Of a stretch of 51,245 bases of DNA, positions 41,277 to 50,586 are shown piece by piece. The DNA lies in contig JAUNNO010000003.1 in NCBI GenBank assembly GCA_030531425.1, positions 1-51,245 of the forward strand, given 5' to 3'. The stretch is from a bacterium (lineage in GTDB: Bacteria; Bacillota_I; Bacilli_A; RF39; UBA660). The translations under genes and the position numbers were made by a program. Numbering within the stretch: position 1 is the first letter of the stretch; the number at the start of each line of letters is the position of its first letter. The notes under the pieces are model-generated. The model worked only from the letters and a program-made list of their open reading frames with translations. It was not told where the DNA came from and made no database searches.

Positions 41277-42305
41277 TCATTTTTTTTCTAAACAATGAAT
41301 ATATTCTATTGTATAATCCTTTTTATAATCTCTATCACAATCAGATTTAAATCTTTTATGCCTTTTTTCATATCTTTTATAGTTTCCAAATTTTTTCATT
41401 ATTCTTTCAATTTCTTCTATTGGAATTATACCCTCATCATTATAACTTAATAATATATATTTAAAATCCGCATTTTCTATTAAATCTTCTAACTCATTTA
41501 ATGCCTTACTTTTTATACAATAATTTGATTTTTTTGAATTCTCATCTCTTATTCCTGTTACTCCCTTTATTTTGGGATTATCATAAAGCGCTATAGTTTC
41601 TAACATATGATAATTTGTATCATATTTTCTAGTATTATAAGGCGGATCTAAATATAGAATATCTCCTTTTATTTTTCTTATAAGATTTTTACTATCTTCA
41701 TTATATATTTCATAATTTTTATTTTTAAATATAAGTTCTAATGGTTTTATTTCAATTACCTTCTCAGCACTTCTTTTTGTATTTTTTAAGAATGCTTCAT
41801 AAACAGAAGCTGTATTAGCTACTTTATCAGAAGCTTCTATTAGACAGGCCAAAAGATAAAAATATTCTTGTTCAGTGATAGTTTTTCTTTTTTTCCATTT
41901 TTCAATTTTTATTCTCATTGCATCAATTTTAAGAGCATTTATAGAAGTAAAATAATTTCTTCTATATTCCCTTTTCATAGTACCTTCTAAAGTATAATTT
42001 TTATATATAAATCCTTTTTTACCATTAAGACCATTTAAGCAAGAGAATGGATCAATATGTTTCTTATATAACTTTTCAAATTTTAATTCATCACTATTTT
42101 CTATTAAACCTTTTAATGTAACATAACTAAAATACTGTATATCATTAGCTATTATATTATATCCTTTTTCTTTAAAATATTTAGAAACTACACCAGTACC
42201 TGCAAATATATCACAAAATATAGTGTTTTTTTTAGGTTTAGTAAAATCTTCTATTACCTCATCTATATAACTTAAAATAGAATATTTAGATCCTATGTAA
42301 TTCAT
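41277..42305 (-). CDS. D12-class DNA adenine methyltransferase
   Basis: 342 aa from ATG 42305 (GGGTGAT site). SAM-binding motif I CDIFAGTGVVSKYFKEKG (about 30-47), catalytic DPPY in GDILYLDPPYNTRKYDTN, and DIQYFSYVTL. This arrangement is that of D12/M.DpnII-like N6-adenine methylases. No restriction enzyme is adjacent, so it is either an orphan or phase-variable type. It lies directly upstream of metK's stop, next to the enzyme making its cofactor; likely coincidence. Stop is TGA, one of few in the window. Confidence 0.92.
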   Translation of the reverse strand: MNYIGSKYSILSYIDEVIEDFTKPKKNTIFCDIFAGTGVVSKYFKEKGYNIIANDIQYFSYVTLKGLIENSDELKFEKLYKKHIDPFSCLNGLNGKKGFIYKNYTLEGTMKREYRRNYFTSINALKIDAMRIKIEKWKKRKTITEQEYFYLLACLIEASDKVANTASVYEAFLKNTKRSAEKVIEIKPLELIFKNKNYEIYNEDSKNLIRKIKGDILYLDPPYNTRKYDTNYHMLETIALYDNPKIKGVTGIRDENSKKSNYCIKSKALNELEDLIENADFKYILLSYNDEGIIPIEEIERIMKKFGNYKRYEKRHKRFKSDCDRDYKKDYTIEYIHCLEKK

Positions 42306-42349
42306 TTCAATCACCCAGTTATATTTTAACATAAAAAAGACTATTTTTT

Positions 42350-43495
42350 CTAGTCTTTTAAAGATTTTATAATTTCAACTTTATCAAGAACTTCCCAGGG
42401 AAGCCCATTTTTTCCAAAATGTCCAAAACCAGTAGTTAAATGATATATAGGCTTTTTTAAATCTAATTCTTTTATAATGTTACTTGGTTCAAAATTAAAT
42501 ACTTTATTTATTATATTTAATATTTTATCTTCAGCTATTTTGTTAGTTTCAAAAGTATTTATATAAATTGAAAGCGGTTTTGACATTCCAATAGCATATG
42601 AAACTTGTATTTCAATCCTGTCACATAATTTAGCTGCTACTATATTTTTTGCTACATATCTAGCATAATATGATGCGCTTCTATCTACTTTGGTATAATC
42701 TTTACCAGAAAAAGCTCCACCACCGTGACCACAAACACCCCCATAAGTATCTACAATTATTTTTCTACCAGTAAGCCCACTATCACCTACTGGTCCTCCA
42801 ATCACAAATCTACCAGTAGGATTAATATAAATTTTAGTATTTTTATTAATCATATTTTTGGGAACTACAGCATCAATTACTTGTTTTTTTATATCTTTTT
42901 TTAATACGTCCAAATCTATCTCATCGTGTTGTGCCGAGATTAAAATTGTATCTATATATTTTGGTTTACCATCTTCATATAAAACTGTTACTTGTGTTTT
43001 TCCATCTGGTCTTAAATAATCTATTACTTTATCTTTAAAAACTTGCATTAATCTTTTAGAAAGAAGGCTTGCCATATATATTGGATATGGCATAAATTCA
43101 TTTGTCTCATTAGTTGCATATCCAAACATCATACCTTGATCTCCAGCTCCTATGCTATTTAAATCAATTGAATTATCAACTCCCATGGCTATATCACTTG
43201 ATTGAGTATTTATATTTATATCTATTTTTACCTTTTTCCCATTAAATCCCAATTTGTCATCATCATATCCAATATCTATAATAGTTTTTCTAACAATTGC
43301 TTCAATATCAATATTTGCTTTACTACTAACCTCACCCATTACTACAACCCCATTATAATATGCGCATACCTCAACTGCAACTCTAGAATCTGAATCTAAA
43401 GTTAAATATGCATCCAATATATTATCTGCTATTTGATCACATAACTTATCTGGATGCCCTAAAGTTACTGATTCTGATGTAAATAATTTTTTCAT
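42350..43495 (-). CDS. metK: S-adenosylmethionine synthetase
   Basis: This 381-aa full-length MetK has the signatures [36 protein letters not shown] and [20 protein letters not shown]. It makes SAM from methionine and ATP. GGAGG site. The leader carries a SAM-I riboswitch and terminator, so expression falls when SAM is plentiful. Confidence 0.98.
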   Translation of the reverse strand: MKKLFTSESVTLGHPDKLCDQIADNILDAYLTLDSDSRVAVEVCAYYNGVVVMGEVSSKANIDIEAIVRKTIIDIGYDDDKLGFNGKKVKIDININTQSSDIAMGVDNSIDLNSIGAGDQGMMFGYATNETNEFMPYPIYMASLLSKRLMQVFKDKVIDYLRPDGKTQVTVLYEDGKPKYIDTILISAQHDEIDLDVLKKDIKKQVIDAVVPKNMINKNTKIYINPTGRFVIGGPVGDSGLTGRKIIVDTYGGVCGHGGGAFSGKDYTKVDRSASYYARYVAKNIVAAKLCDRIEIQVSYAIGMSKPLSIYINTFETNKIAEDKILNIINKVFNFEPSNIIKELDLKKPIYHLTTGFGHFGKNGLPWEVLDKVEIIKSLKD

Positions 43496-43519
43496 AAATA
43501 CCTCCTTTTTTACCTCAAA

Positions 43520-43548
43520 AAGAAAAGTACATAGATAACCTATGTACT
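43520..43548 (-). terminator. Riboswitch-controlled terminator of metK
   Basis: AGTACATAG-ATAAC-CTATGTACT, a perfect 9-bp stem (43526-43548), followed on the minus strand by TTTTCTTTTT. Confidence 0.93.
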
Positions 43549-43657
43549 ATTGATTATCCTCATCTTCCGATATTAATATCGCAGGAATTAGCACCTAACT
43601 TAAATAGGTTGCTGGATTTCATAGGGCCTGATCCCTCCATCACTCTTAATAAGGTAA
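43549..43657 (-). promoter_or_regulatory. SAM-I (S-box) riboswitch
   Basis: The minus strand shows AGAGTGATGGAGGGATCAGG, CCCTATGAAATCCAGCAACC and a later GGAAGATGAGG, the invariant S-box core with the P2 kink-turn and P3. Directly before the metK terminator hairpin. SAM binding stabilises the aptamer and lets the terminator form. Confidence 0.96.
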
Positions 43658-43675
43658 ATTTTTATTTACAATATA

Positions 43676-43704
43676 ATTTTAATACCACTTATTTAATTTG
43701 TCAA
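43676..43704 (-). promoter_or_regulatory. Promoter of the metK leader
   Basis: TTGACA (43704-43699), 17 bp, TAAAAT (43681-43676) on the minus strand. It overlaps the stop of the upstream gene. Confidence 0.75.
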
Positions 43705-44012
43705 ATTTTCTTTCTCAAACAAATACGAATAGTGTAAAATAAGAAAAACACCATTATACCAATATATAACCATAATAATATATCGTAAAATATTCCATTA
43801 GTATATTTTGCTATAATAGCAGGAAATGAATCTGGAAATACTCTATTAACGAAATGCTTAAATTCTTTTATTCCTATATGATTAGCTATATAATCTATTA
43901 ATCTTAAAAAAATATCAATACTTGCTATAGAATATACTATTTTTGAAAATCTTCTAAACCAGCAGAAGCAAAATATAACAAGAGCAATAACAATAATAGC
44001 ATCTATATACAT
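43701..44012 (-). CDS. Small membrane protein (103 aa), unknown
   Basis: Two strongly hydrophobic segments (residues 4-20, MYIDAIIVIALVIFCFCWF, and 76-97, IFYDILLWLYIGIMVFFLFY) with an amphipathic middle. Ends RICLRKKI at TGA. No family recognised. The metK promoter -35 overlaps its stop. Confidence 0.7.
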   Translation of the reverse strand: MYIDAIIVIALVIFCFCWFRRFSKIVYSIASIDIFLRLIDYIANHIGIKEFKHFVNRVFPDSFPAIIAKYTNGIFYDILLWLYIGIMVFFLFYTIRICLRKKI

Positions 44013-44062
44013 AAAACCACCTCTATCATACTAATTAAGTATATCATAAATATATAGCAAAT

Positions 44063-44980
44063 TCAATTAATTTTAAATGATTTATCATTTAGACTACTTA
44101 AAAAATCGTGATATGAATCTAATCTATTATTTAGATAATAAAGTTGCTCTCCAATCATCATAATAATATATTTAATCCAAGCATTTATTGCTTCATTATT
44201 ATCTATATCATTTTTAAATCTAATTGCATTTTGTTTATCAAAATAAGTTAATCTAGTTAAATCAAAACTTTTAGATAAATTAATTATTGGATACTTAAAA
44301 TTTTTATCATATTTGATATTTATGGCTGTTTTTAAATATTTATTTAATAATATTCTGGCACATCTTCCATTACCATTAGAAAAAGGATGAATTTTAATAA
44401 ATAATACATGTATTAAAGCACTTTTTACTATAGGATCATCTAATTCATTACCTTGTAAATTATTATAATACTCTACAAATTCTTTCATATAAGTTTCGAT
44501 TTCCTCAGGAGCTGGTGGAATATGAACTGCATAATTAATTCCATTTGAATCTCCAATCCATACTGGTATCATTCTATAATTTCCACTTAAATTACTTTTT
44601 TCTTCTTTTACATATTCTTGATATGTTATATCCTTATTTTTTTCTTCTCTAATTTTCTCAAACGTTTCTCTATCCAATATTTTATCGTTACATCTAACTG
44701 AAGCATTTAATAATTTTATCAATTCTTCATTTATTTTAGTTTCATTCATGGCTCCTTCGTCATATAAAACTTCAACTGCCGGTGAATATAAAGTTCTTTC
44801 TAACTTGCTTGAATCTACATTTTCTTTAAAAAGATAATCTCTTAAAAATATTTCTTGGGCTGTTTTGTTATAATGCGATAATTTTTCTATATATTGTTCT
44901 ATATCTTCCCATACAAAGCTTAACCTTTTTTTTACTGAATCATCTAATTTAACATTTTGTAAAAATTCTTTTATTTTCAT
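44063..44980 (-). CDS. Fic-domain protein
   Basis: This 305-aa protein has the core motif HPFSNGNGRCARILLNKYLK (HPFx[D/N]GNGRxxR) at about residues 197-216, with IHVLFIKI just before. Fic proteins AMPylate or otherwise modify target hydroxyls using ATP. No clear inhibitory helix (S/T-x3-E-G/N) is seen in the N-terminus, and no antitoxin gene is adjacent. Stops at TGA. Confidence 0.92.
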   Translation of the reverse strand: MKIKEFLQNVKLDDSVKKRLSFVWEDIEQYIEKLSHYNKTAQEIFLRDYLFKENVDSSKLERTLYSPAVEVLYDEGAMNETKINEELIKLLNASVRCNDKILDRETFEKIREEKNKDITYQEYVKEEKSNLSGNYRMIPVWIGDSNGINYAVHIPPAPEEIETYMKEFVEYYNNLQGNELDDPIVKSALIHVLFIKIHPFSNGNGRCARILLNKYLKTAINIKYDKNFKYPIINLSKSFDLTRLTYFDKQNAIRFKNDIDNNEAINAWIKYIIMMIGEQLYYLNNRLDSYHDFLSSLNDKSFKIN

Positions 44981-45028
44981 TTTATCACCAGTTATATATT
45001 ATCATTAATTAAAAAATTAGTCAAAAAA

Positions 45029-45052
45029 ATAATCCAATTAGGATTATTTTAA
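45029..45052 (-). terminator. Terminator of the infC operon
   Basis: AATAATCC/GGATTATT hairpin overlapping the rplT stop, with Ts on the minus strand. Confidence 0.8.
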
Positions 45053-45580
45053 AGCATCTAATAATTCTGCTTTTTTCATAGTAGTATAACCATCTATGTT
45101 TTTATCTTTAGCTAATTTTTTTAATTCAGCTACAGTTAATTTAGATAAGTCTTCACTAACTTCTTTTTTTTCTACTTTTTTAGTTTCAGTTTTAGTAGTT
45201 TTTACTTCTTGCTTAATAGTTTTTCCTTCTAAAGCATCTTTAGCAACATTAACTAAATTTGAGAAAGCTTTTTCATCAGCTATAGCTATTTCACTTAACA
45301 TTTTTCTATTTATTTCAATATTAGCTTTATTTAATCCTGAAATAAATTTAGAATAACTAATATCATTCATACGACATGCTGCATTTATTCTAGTTATCCA
45401 TAATTTACGCATCTCTCTTTTATTTTGTTTTCTATCTCTATATGCATATTTTAAAGAATGCATAACTTGTTCTTTAGCTGTTTTATAAAGTTTATGTTTT
45501 GATCCAAAATAACCTCTAGCTAATTTTAAAACTTTTTTTCTTCTATTCTTATGAATATTACTTCCTTTTACTCTTGCCAT
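45044..45580 (-). CDS. rplT: Ribosomal protein L20 with a C-terminal SAP/Rho_N-like extension
   Basis: 178 aa. Residues 1-117 are standard L20 ([55 protein letters not shown]). A linker rich in Lys/Glu/Thr follows, then [20 protein letters not shown] and [14 protein letters not shown] (about 144-178), which has the look of a SAP/Rho N-terminal nucleic-acid-binding motif. L20 usually ends near 118 aa. Third gene of infC-rpmI-rplT; the leader at 46.4 kb probably binds L20 itself. Confidence 0.95.
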   Translation of the reverse strand: MARVKGSNIHKNRRKKVLKLARGYFGSKHKLYKTAKEQVMHSLKYAYRDRKQNKREMRKLWITRINAACRMNDISYSKFISGLNKANIEINRKMLSEIAIADEKAFSNLVNVAKDALEGKTIKQEVKTTKTETKKVEKKEVSEDLSKLTVAELKKLAKDKNIDGYTTMKKAELLDALK

Positions 45581-45600
45581 CTTGTTTCCTCCTTCTTAAA

Positions 45601-45798
45601 TTAAAATTGAACTTTTTTAAATCTATTTGCATCTGCTTTATTTAATTCTGATGCTTTTCTACCACATCTATTTGATGCCGCATTTTTCTTTCCTGTATTA
45701 TGTCTTGTTCCAGGATGTCCTATACTAATAGAACCACTTTCTCTTACATTTAAAACTTTCTTAGTTCCTTTATGTGATTTAATTTTGTTTTTTGGCAT
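45601..45798 (-). CDS. rpmI: Ribosomal protein L35
   Basis: 65 aa, full length: MPKNKIKSHKGTKKVLNVRE, GSISIGHPGTRHNTGKK and KADANRFKKVQF. GGAGG site. Between infC and rplT as in nearly all bacteria. Confidence 0.97.
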   Translation of the reverse strand: MPKNKIKSHKGTKKVLNVRESGSISIGHPGTRHNTGKKNAASNRCGRKASELNKADANRFKKVQF

Positions 45799-45808
45799 AT
45801 TATTCCTC

Positions 45809-46339
45809 CTATTTTTCTTTTTTTGGCATAAGTATCATTGTCATATTTCTACCTTCCAAAATCGGCTTTTGCTCTATATCTGCAACATTCGATAATGAAT
45901 CTGCAAATTTTAATAAAACATCCCTGCCTAATTCAGTATGAGCCATTTCTCTACCTTTAAAACGAATTGACGCTTTTACTTTGTGTCCTTTTTCTAAATA
46001 TTTACTAGAATTTTTTACACGTGTATCAAAGTCATGTATATCGATTGCAACGGAAAGTCTGTACTCTTTCATTTCTAAGTTCGCTTCTCTTTGCTTTTTT
46101 ATATTTTCTTTTTGTTTCTTTTTATTTTGATATTTAAATTTATTGTAATCCATTATTTTGCATACTGGTGGATTACCGTTTGGATTAATCATAACTAAAT
46201 CAAATCCTGCATAGGTTGACAAAGTAAGCGCATCCTTAATTGATTTAATACCTAACTGTTCTCCATTTGGACCGATAACCATAACCTCTTTGGCTCTAAT
46301 TTGTTCATTAATAAACAAATCTTTTTCTCTGTTTGCTAT
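45809..46339 (-). CDS. infC: Translation initiation factor IF-3, probable ATA start
   Basis: 176 aa. INEQIRAKEVMVIGPNGEQL is the IF-3 N-domain; ICKIMDYNKFKYQNKKKQKE, then SIRFKGREMAHTELGRDVLL KFAD is the linker and C-domain. The AGGAGGTG site is followed seven bases later by ATA GCA AAC AGA. No ATG is available and the upstream GTG overlaps the site. Rare start codons (AUU/AUA/AUC) are the known autoregulation device of infC: IF-3 itself discriminates against them. Confidence 0.95.
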   Translation of the reverse strand: MANREKDLFINEQIRAKEVMVIGPNGEQLGIKSIKDALTLSTYAGFDLVMINPNGNPPVCKIMDYNKFKYQNKKKQKENIKKQREANLEMKEYRLSVAIDIHDFDTRVKNSSKYLEKGHKVKASIRFKGREMAHTELGRDVLLKFADSLSNVADIEQKPILEGRNMTMILMPKKEK

Positions 46340-46344
46340 AACAA

Positions 46345-46511
46345 ACACCTCCTAATATCTTATACCATGAAAAAAGTGCATACAAATAGTATCCACTTAA
46401 CAATAAACACAACATTCATTGGCATTTACCCATCACTTAAGCAATCGGGTGGATGTGGATACATCACTTTCCGCTTTCCGGCTTTCCGCTTTCCTTTTTC
46501 ATACAACAACG
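46345..46511 (-). promoter_or_regulatory. L20-type ribosomal protein leader
   Basis: The 170-base leader on the minus strand contains repeated GGAAAGC units (GGAAAGCGGAAAGCCGGAAA) and a terminator hairpin AAGTGGATAC-TATTT-GTATGCACTT followed by TTTTTTC, just before infC. This matches the L20-controlled attenuator of Firmicutes infC-rpmI-rplT operons. Confidence 0.8.
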
Positions 46512-46540
46512 ATTATACAATTAAAATTGTATTTTGTCAA
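46512..46540 (-). promoter_or_regulatory. Promoter of infC-rpmI-rplT
   Basis: TTGACA (46540-46535), exactly 17 bp, TATAAT (46517-46512) on the minus strand: both consensus. Confidence 0.93.
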
Positions 46541-46544
46541 CACT

Positions 46545-47552
46545 TTATTCAAATAAACTAGTATTTGCACACGCTTTTAAGTCATATCCACTAATAATTT
46601 TCTTTTTATAAGCAAAATATCCAGCTGAAGCAATCATAGCTGCATTATCAGTACAATACTTTATATTCGGTATTGTTAAATTTATTCCATTTGCCTCACA
46701 AAGACTAGTAAATTTATCTCTTATTCCACTATTAGCAGATACTCCTCCAGCAATTATCAAATTTTTAACATTATATTCTTTTAATGCTTTCATAGTTTTT
46801 TTAGATAATACTTCTACCACTCTATTTTGAAAAGAACAAGCAATATCTTCTTTTCTAATTTCATTTCCTCTTTGAAGTTCATTATGAACCAAATTAATAA
46901 CCGCACTCTTTATTCCACTAAATGAGAAATTATATGTATTATCATCAAGTGGTAGTGGTAGTGGATAGGTATCTTTTCCTTTATAAGATAACCTATCTAC
47001 CATAGGCCCACCAGGATAAGGAACACCTATAACCCTGGCTACTTTATCATAACATTCACCCACTGCATCATCCAATGTGCCTCCAATTTTTTTAAAAGAA
47101 TAATGATCGCTCATATATATAAGTTCGGTATGTCCTCCTGATATTACAAGCGCTATTAAAGGAAACTTCATTTCTGATACTAAGTTATTTGCATATATAT
47201 GACCTGCTATATGATGAACGGGAATTAATGGTTTATTATATATATATGAAAGTGTCGTTGCAGCTAGAACACCTATCAAAAGACATCCTATTAATCCTGG
47301 CCCATATGTAACTGAAATTGCATCTATATCATCCATAGTAAGTGATGACTTTTCTAAACATTCTTCTATAACCATTGTAATATTTTCAACATGCATCCTA
47401 CTTGCAATCTCTGGTACTACTCCTCCATAATTTGAATGTGTATCCATCTGCGATAAAACAACAGTAGTAATCTCATCGCACCCATTTTTTACAATTGACA
47501 CACTAGTTTCATCACAACTTGTTTCTATTCCTAATATATATATATCCTTCAT
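46545..47552 (-). CDS. tsaD: tRNA N6-threonylcarbamoyladenosine synthase TsaD
   Basis: 335 aa; ASKHA fold. Metal ligands HHIAGHIYAN (H-x3-H), SGGHTELIYMSDH and GGVSANSGIRDKF are present. The first residues YILGIETSCDETSVSIVKNG are diagnostic. TsaD with TsaB and TsaE transfers threonylcarbamoyl to A37 of ANN-decoding tRNAs. Last gene of tsaE-tsaB-rimI-tsaD. Confidence 0.98.
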   Translation of the reverse strand: MKDIYILGIETSCDETSVSIVKNGCDEITTVVLSQMDTHSNYGGVVPEIASRMHVENITMVIEECLEKSSLTMDDIDAISVTYGPGLIGCLLIGVLAATTLSYIYNKPLIPVHHIAGHIYANNLVSEMKFPLIALVISGGHTELIYMSDHYSFKKIGGTLDDAVGECYDKVARVIGVPYPGGPMVDRLSYKGKDTYPLPLPLDDNTYNFSFSGIKSAVINLVHNELQRGNEIRKEDIACSFQNRVVEVLSKKTMKALKEYNVKNLIIAGGVSANSGIRDKFTSLCEANGINLTIPNIKYCTDNAAMIASAGYFAYKKKIISGYDLKACANTSLFE

Positions 47553-47960
47553 CTAATCACCCAAATTCTTAATCATCAAAAATCCATCCTCTGATCCATA
47601 ATAATTTTTTCTTATTGTAGATATTTTATAACCATTTTTTTGATAAAATTTTATAGCTATTTTATTACTTTCTTTAACTTCTAATGTTATATTTTTTAAA
47701 TTAGAATAATTTTCTAAATATTTTAATAAATTTGATCCTATAAAATTATTTCTATATTCATCTAAAACAAAAATATATTCAATCTCAATTCTATCATATA
47801 TATAATCAAACAATAATACTCCACAAATACTATTTTCCTCATATACAATACATTTTAAAAATTGATTTGTTTTAAAAGAATCTAATGTTAAAGTATAATT
47901 AAAATTTTTAAGCAACTCATTTACTTCTTTTAAATCTGTATTTTTAAATTTTCTAATCAT
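47553..47960 (-). CDS. rimI: RimI-like N-acetyltransferase
   Basis: This 135-aa GNAT has IEYIFVLDEYRNNFIGSNLL KYLENY and LEVKESNKIAIKFYQKNGYK. It lies between tsaB and tsaD, the usual place of RimI. RimI acetylates ribosomal protein S18 N-terminus in E. coli. It overlaps tsaB by 8 bp. The Q/RxxGxG/A loop is replaced by YRNNFIGS, degenerate but recognisable. Confidence 0.88.
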   Translation of the reverse strand: MIRKFKNTDLKEVNELLKNFNYTLTLDSFKTNQFLKCIVYEENSICGVLLFDYIYDRIEIEYIFVLDEYRNNFIGSNLLKYLENYSNLKNITLEVKESNKIAIKFYQKNGYKISTIRKNYYGSEDGFLMIKNLGD

Positions 47961-48573
47961 TTTTCAAATTCTCTTCTGCTTCTGTTAATTTTAAATAATT
48001 GGGATTTAAATTATGTGGATTAACACCTAAATCAGTTAAATGTTTTCCTACTATTTTTAATATATCCACCTTTGGTTTAATAATATTTTCAATATCAAAT
48101 TCATCATTTGATACAAAACTGTAATCAGAATTTAAATCTTTAATTAACAATTCTAAATTAATTAAACTATCTTTTTTTATTACATTAAGATTATTATCAT
48201 ATATTCCAGCAAATACATTTCCTCTTCTAGCATCTATTAATGGAACTATATACTTTTTAGAAGTTTGTGTGGTTGCTAAAAATTCTAAACTAGATATAGG
48301 AATTATTTTCTTTTTTAAAGCCCAAGCTATAGTCTTTCCAACTGTAACACCTATTCTAATCCCAGTAAAAGAACCTGGTCCATTAACAACAAAAATATTA
48401 TCTATATCGTTAATAGTAAAATTTATTTTATTAAATCCTTCATATATTATAGGCATAATTTTAGATGATGCGTCATTTATTATTTTATCTTCATAATTAT
48501 ATAAAATATTATTATCCTCTAAAATTGCTATATTAACAAAAGAAGAAGTTGTATTTAAAAATAAACTTCTCAT
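47953..48573 (-). CDS. tsaB: t6A biosynthesis protein TsaB
   Basis: 206 aa: LFLNTTSSFVNIAILEDNN at the N-terminus and VVNGPGSFTGIRIGVTVGKT, the conserved TsaB motif. TsaB is the non-catalytic ASKHA partner of TsaD. Its start overlaps the tsaE stop (ATGA). Confidence 0.95.
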   Translation of the reverse strand: MRSLFLNTTSSFVNIAILEDNNILYNYEDKIINDASSKIMPIIYEGFNKINFTINDIDNIFVVNGPGSFTGIRIGVTVGKTIAWALKKKIIPISSLEFLATTQTSKKYIVPLIDARRGNVFAGIYDNNLNVIKKDSLINLELLIKDLNSDYSFVSNDEFDIENIIKPKVDILKIVGKHLTDLGVNPHNLNPNYLKLTEAEENLKND

Positions 48574-49022
48574 AATACTGCCTCACATAACTCCTCATAT
48601 TTTTCACCATATGGTGTTATTATCAAAACTCTTTTATTTTCATCTATTACTTTAAACTTAATTTCTAATCTTTCATCTGGCAATATATCCTTAATTGTTT
48701 TAGCCCATTCTATTACAACAATTCCACCTTTAGTATAATATTCTTCTATATTAACGCCTGTTGTATTACCATCTAATCTATAAACATCCATGTGATATAG
48801 AGGCATTTCTCCATCTAAATATTCTTTAATAATTGTAAATGTTGGAGAAGTTATACTTTCTTCTATTCCAAGACCATTTGCAAGACCTTTTGTGAAAACA
48901 GTTTTTCCACTTCCAAGTTCTCCATCTAGACAAATAACCATATTTTCAAACTTTTCTGCTTCTATATTTTGAGCTAATTCTATAGTTTCTAATTCACTAT
49001 GAGTTGTAATTTTATATTCCAT
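48570..49022 (-). CDS. tsaE: t6A biosynthesis ATPase TsaE
   Basis: 150 aa: Walker A LDGELGSGKTVFTKGLANGL, SPTFTIIKEYL, LYHMDVYRL and VVIEWAKTI. TsaE is the ATPase that resets the TsaBD complex. First gene of the operon. Its TGA stop is within ATGA, direct evidence that TGA is a stop here. Confidence 0.97.
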   Translation of the reverse strand: MEYKITTHSELETIELAQNIEAEKFENMVICLDGELGSGKTVFTKGLANGLGIEESITSPTFTIIKEYLDGEMPLYHMDVYRLDGNTTGVNIEEYYTKGGIVVIEWAKTIKDILPDERLEIKFKVIDENKRVLIITPYGEKYEELCEAVL

Positions 49023-49087
49023 TTAAATCACCATTATTATTATAGCATTAATAATTATATTATTACAATATAAATTTTATTTTTATA

Positions 49088-49107
49088 AAAAAAAGACCGA
49101 AGTCTTT
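49088..49107 (-). terminator. Terminator after the spore coat gene
   Basis: AAAAGAC-CGAA-GTCTTTT hairpin with Ts on the minus strand. Confidence 0.8.
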
Positions 49108-49550
49108 TATATACATTCTACATATGTATCAGGTAAACATCTAAGTACACAGCAGCAATTTAAATTCATTGTAAAAAATGAATTAGTTGCTACATAAGGA
49201 TAAATAGATGTTGTATCAGGATTTTCTTGAAGTACTCTAAATGTTGCACAACATCCATCTATTTTTTCTACTCTAAATACATTAGAACAAACTACACCAT
49301 CATCACCACATACTACATTTTCTCTTGTTGTTGGCATACTCCAAGGTACTCCATTTCCACAGCAAGTGTATAATATAACTGGTCTAGTGTTACAACCTAA
49401 AGTTGTAGTCCCACAGCCTAAAAATCCTCTATCGCAAGTTTCTAAACAAGTGTCTCCACAGCAATTTGCATTTTGTTGTAATACATTTATTACTGTAAGG
49501 ATTTCAGCTATGCAACGGCAGTTATCGTTATCTGTATTATTATTACACAT
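49107..49550 (-). CDS. cotZ: Spore coat protein of the CotY/CotZ family
   Basis: 147 aa with 21 Cys residues. NRPVILYTCCGNGVPWSM-like segment, VFRVEKIDGCCATFRVLQEN, and LNCCCVLRCLPDTYVECI match the CotY/CotZ outer-coat/exosporium proteins, which form disulfide-linked hexagonal arrays. GAAAGGGTGG site. Such a gene supports spore formation, together with spoVS. No sigma-K promoter was confidently located. Confidence 0.88.
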   Translation of the reverse strand: MCNNNTDNDNCRCIAEILTVINVLQQNANCCGDTCLETCDRGFLGCGTTTLGCNTRPVILYTCCGNGVPWSMPTTRENVVCGDDGVVCSNVFRVEKIDGCCATFRVLQENPDTTSIYPYVATNSFFTMNLNCCCVLRCLPDTYVECI

Positions 49551-49692
49551 ATATAATCCACCCTTTCATTATTTCTATAATAATGTATTCGCAAATTAAT
49601 AAAAGGTGTAAATTATTACCCATTTTTAAATAATTAGTTTTAATTATTGATTAATTTCTATTTTTTTTGTAAAATTAATTTAGGAGTGTATT

Positions 49693-50586
49693 ATGGAAAA
49701 TAATAATGATTGTATAAAAGATCGAGAAGATTATGTTATATGTGAAAAAAACGGGATAAAAATAACTGCAAGACAACTTCAATTAGAAGGATTAACTATA
49801 ATGGATGAAATTCATAGAGTATGTGAAAAAAATAATATAAAATATGCTCTTATTGCGGGAAGTGCGTTAGGGATTGTAAACTATAAGGGTTTTATTCCTT
49901 GGGATGATGACATTGATCTTTGTATTCTAAGGAAAGATTGGAATAGATTTATTGATGCTTTGAATAAAGATTTATCTGATAATTTCTATTTTCAATGCTT
50001 TGAAAATGACAAAAATTTTAATACAATAAATGGCCCTACGATGAAAATAAGAAAAAAAAATACTTATATTAAAGAATCAAATTTTCTCTTAAAAAACAGA
50101 TGCAAATCTGGCGATGGTATTTTTGTAGATGTAATAATATATGATAATGTAAATGAAAATAAATTTATTGATGAATTATGTAGAACAGTTATCAAAATAA
50201 TTATGCCTTTTATTGTATTTTTGGATAATTTACACATAAATCCAATTCATTTAAAAAAATTTGTTGTATGGTTTTCCAATATTTATTCTAGAAAATGTGA
50301 AAATAGTAAACTCATGAGTCAACCAATTTCAGTTCCATGGGAAAAATTTTTACACGAGCCAGTATTCTTAAAAGAAGATATACTTCCATTTAAACTATAT
50401 GATTTTGAAGGTAGAAAATATTATTCCTATAATAACATTGAAAAAATATTAAAAGAGTGGTATGGCCCTAATTGCCTAAAAAAATGGGATGGCGAAAAAT
50501 GGATTGAACCATATCCTATCGAAAAGAGAAAGCCAAAGCACACCGTTGATTTGAATTTGAATGGAAGTGATGCCATTGAAAAATAA
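49693..50586 (+). CDS. licD: LicD-family nucleotidyltransferase-fold protein
   Basis: 297 aa: ARQLQLEGLTIMDEIHRVCE, then ALIAGSALGIVNYKGFIPWD DDIDLCILRKDW, the LicD signature with DD-x-D metal site. LicD proteins transfer phosphorylcholine or similar groups to teichoic acids or surface glycans. Full length for the family. Confidence 0.93.
   Translation: MENNNDCIKDREDYVICEKNGIKITARQLQLEGLTIMDEIHRVCEKNNIKYALIAGSALGIVNYKGFIPWDDDIDLCILRKDWNRFIDALNKDLSDNFYFQCFENDKNFNTINGPTMKIRKKNTYIKESNFLLKNRCKSGDGIFVDVIIYDNVNENKFIDELCRTVIKIIMPFIVFLDNLHINPIHLKKFVVWFSNIYSRKCENSKLMSQPISVPWEKFLHEPVFLKEDILPFKLYDFEGRKYYSYNNIEKILKEWYGPNCLKKWDGEKWIEPYPIEKRKPKHTVDLNLNGSDAIEK

Noticed and set aside
41277-43495. A restriction-modification or SAM-dependent defence island (dam plus metK)
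   Set aside because: No endonuclease or other defence gene is adjacent, metK is under a housekeeping SAM riboswitch, and the neighbours are ordinary. The proximity is probably chance.
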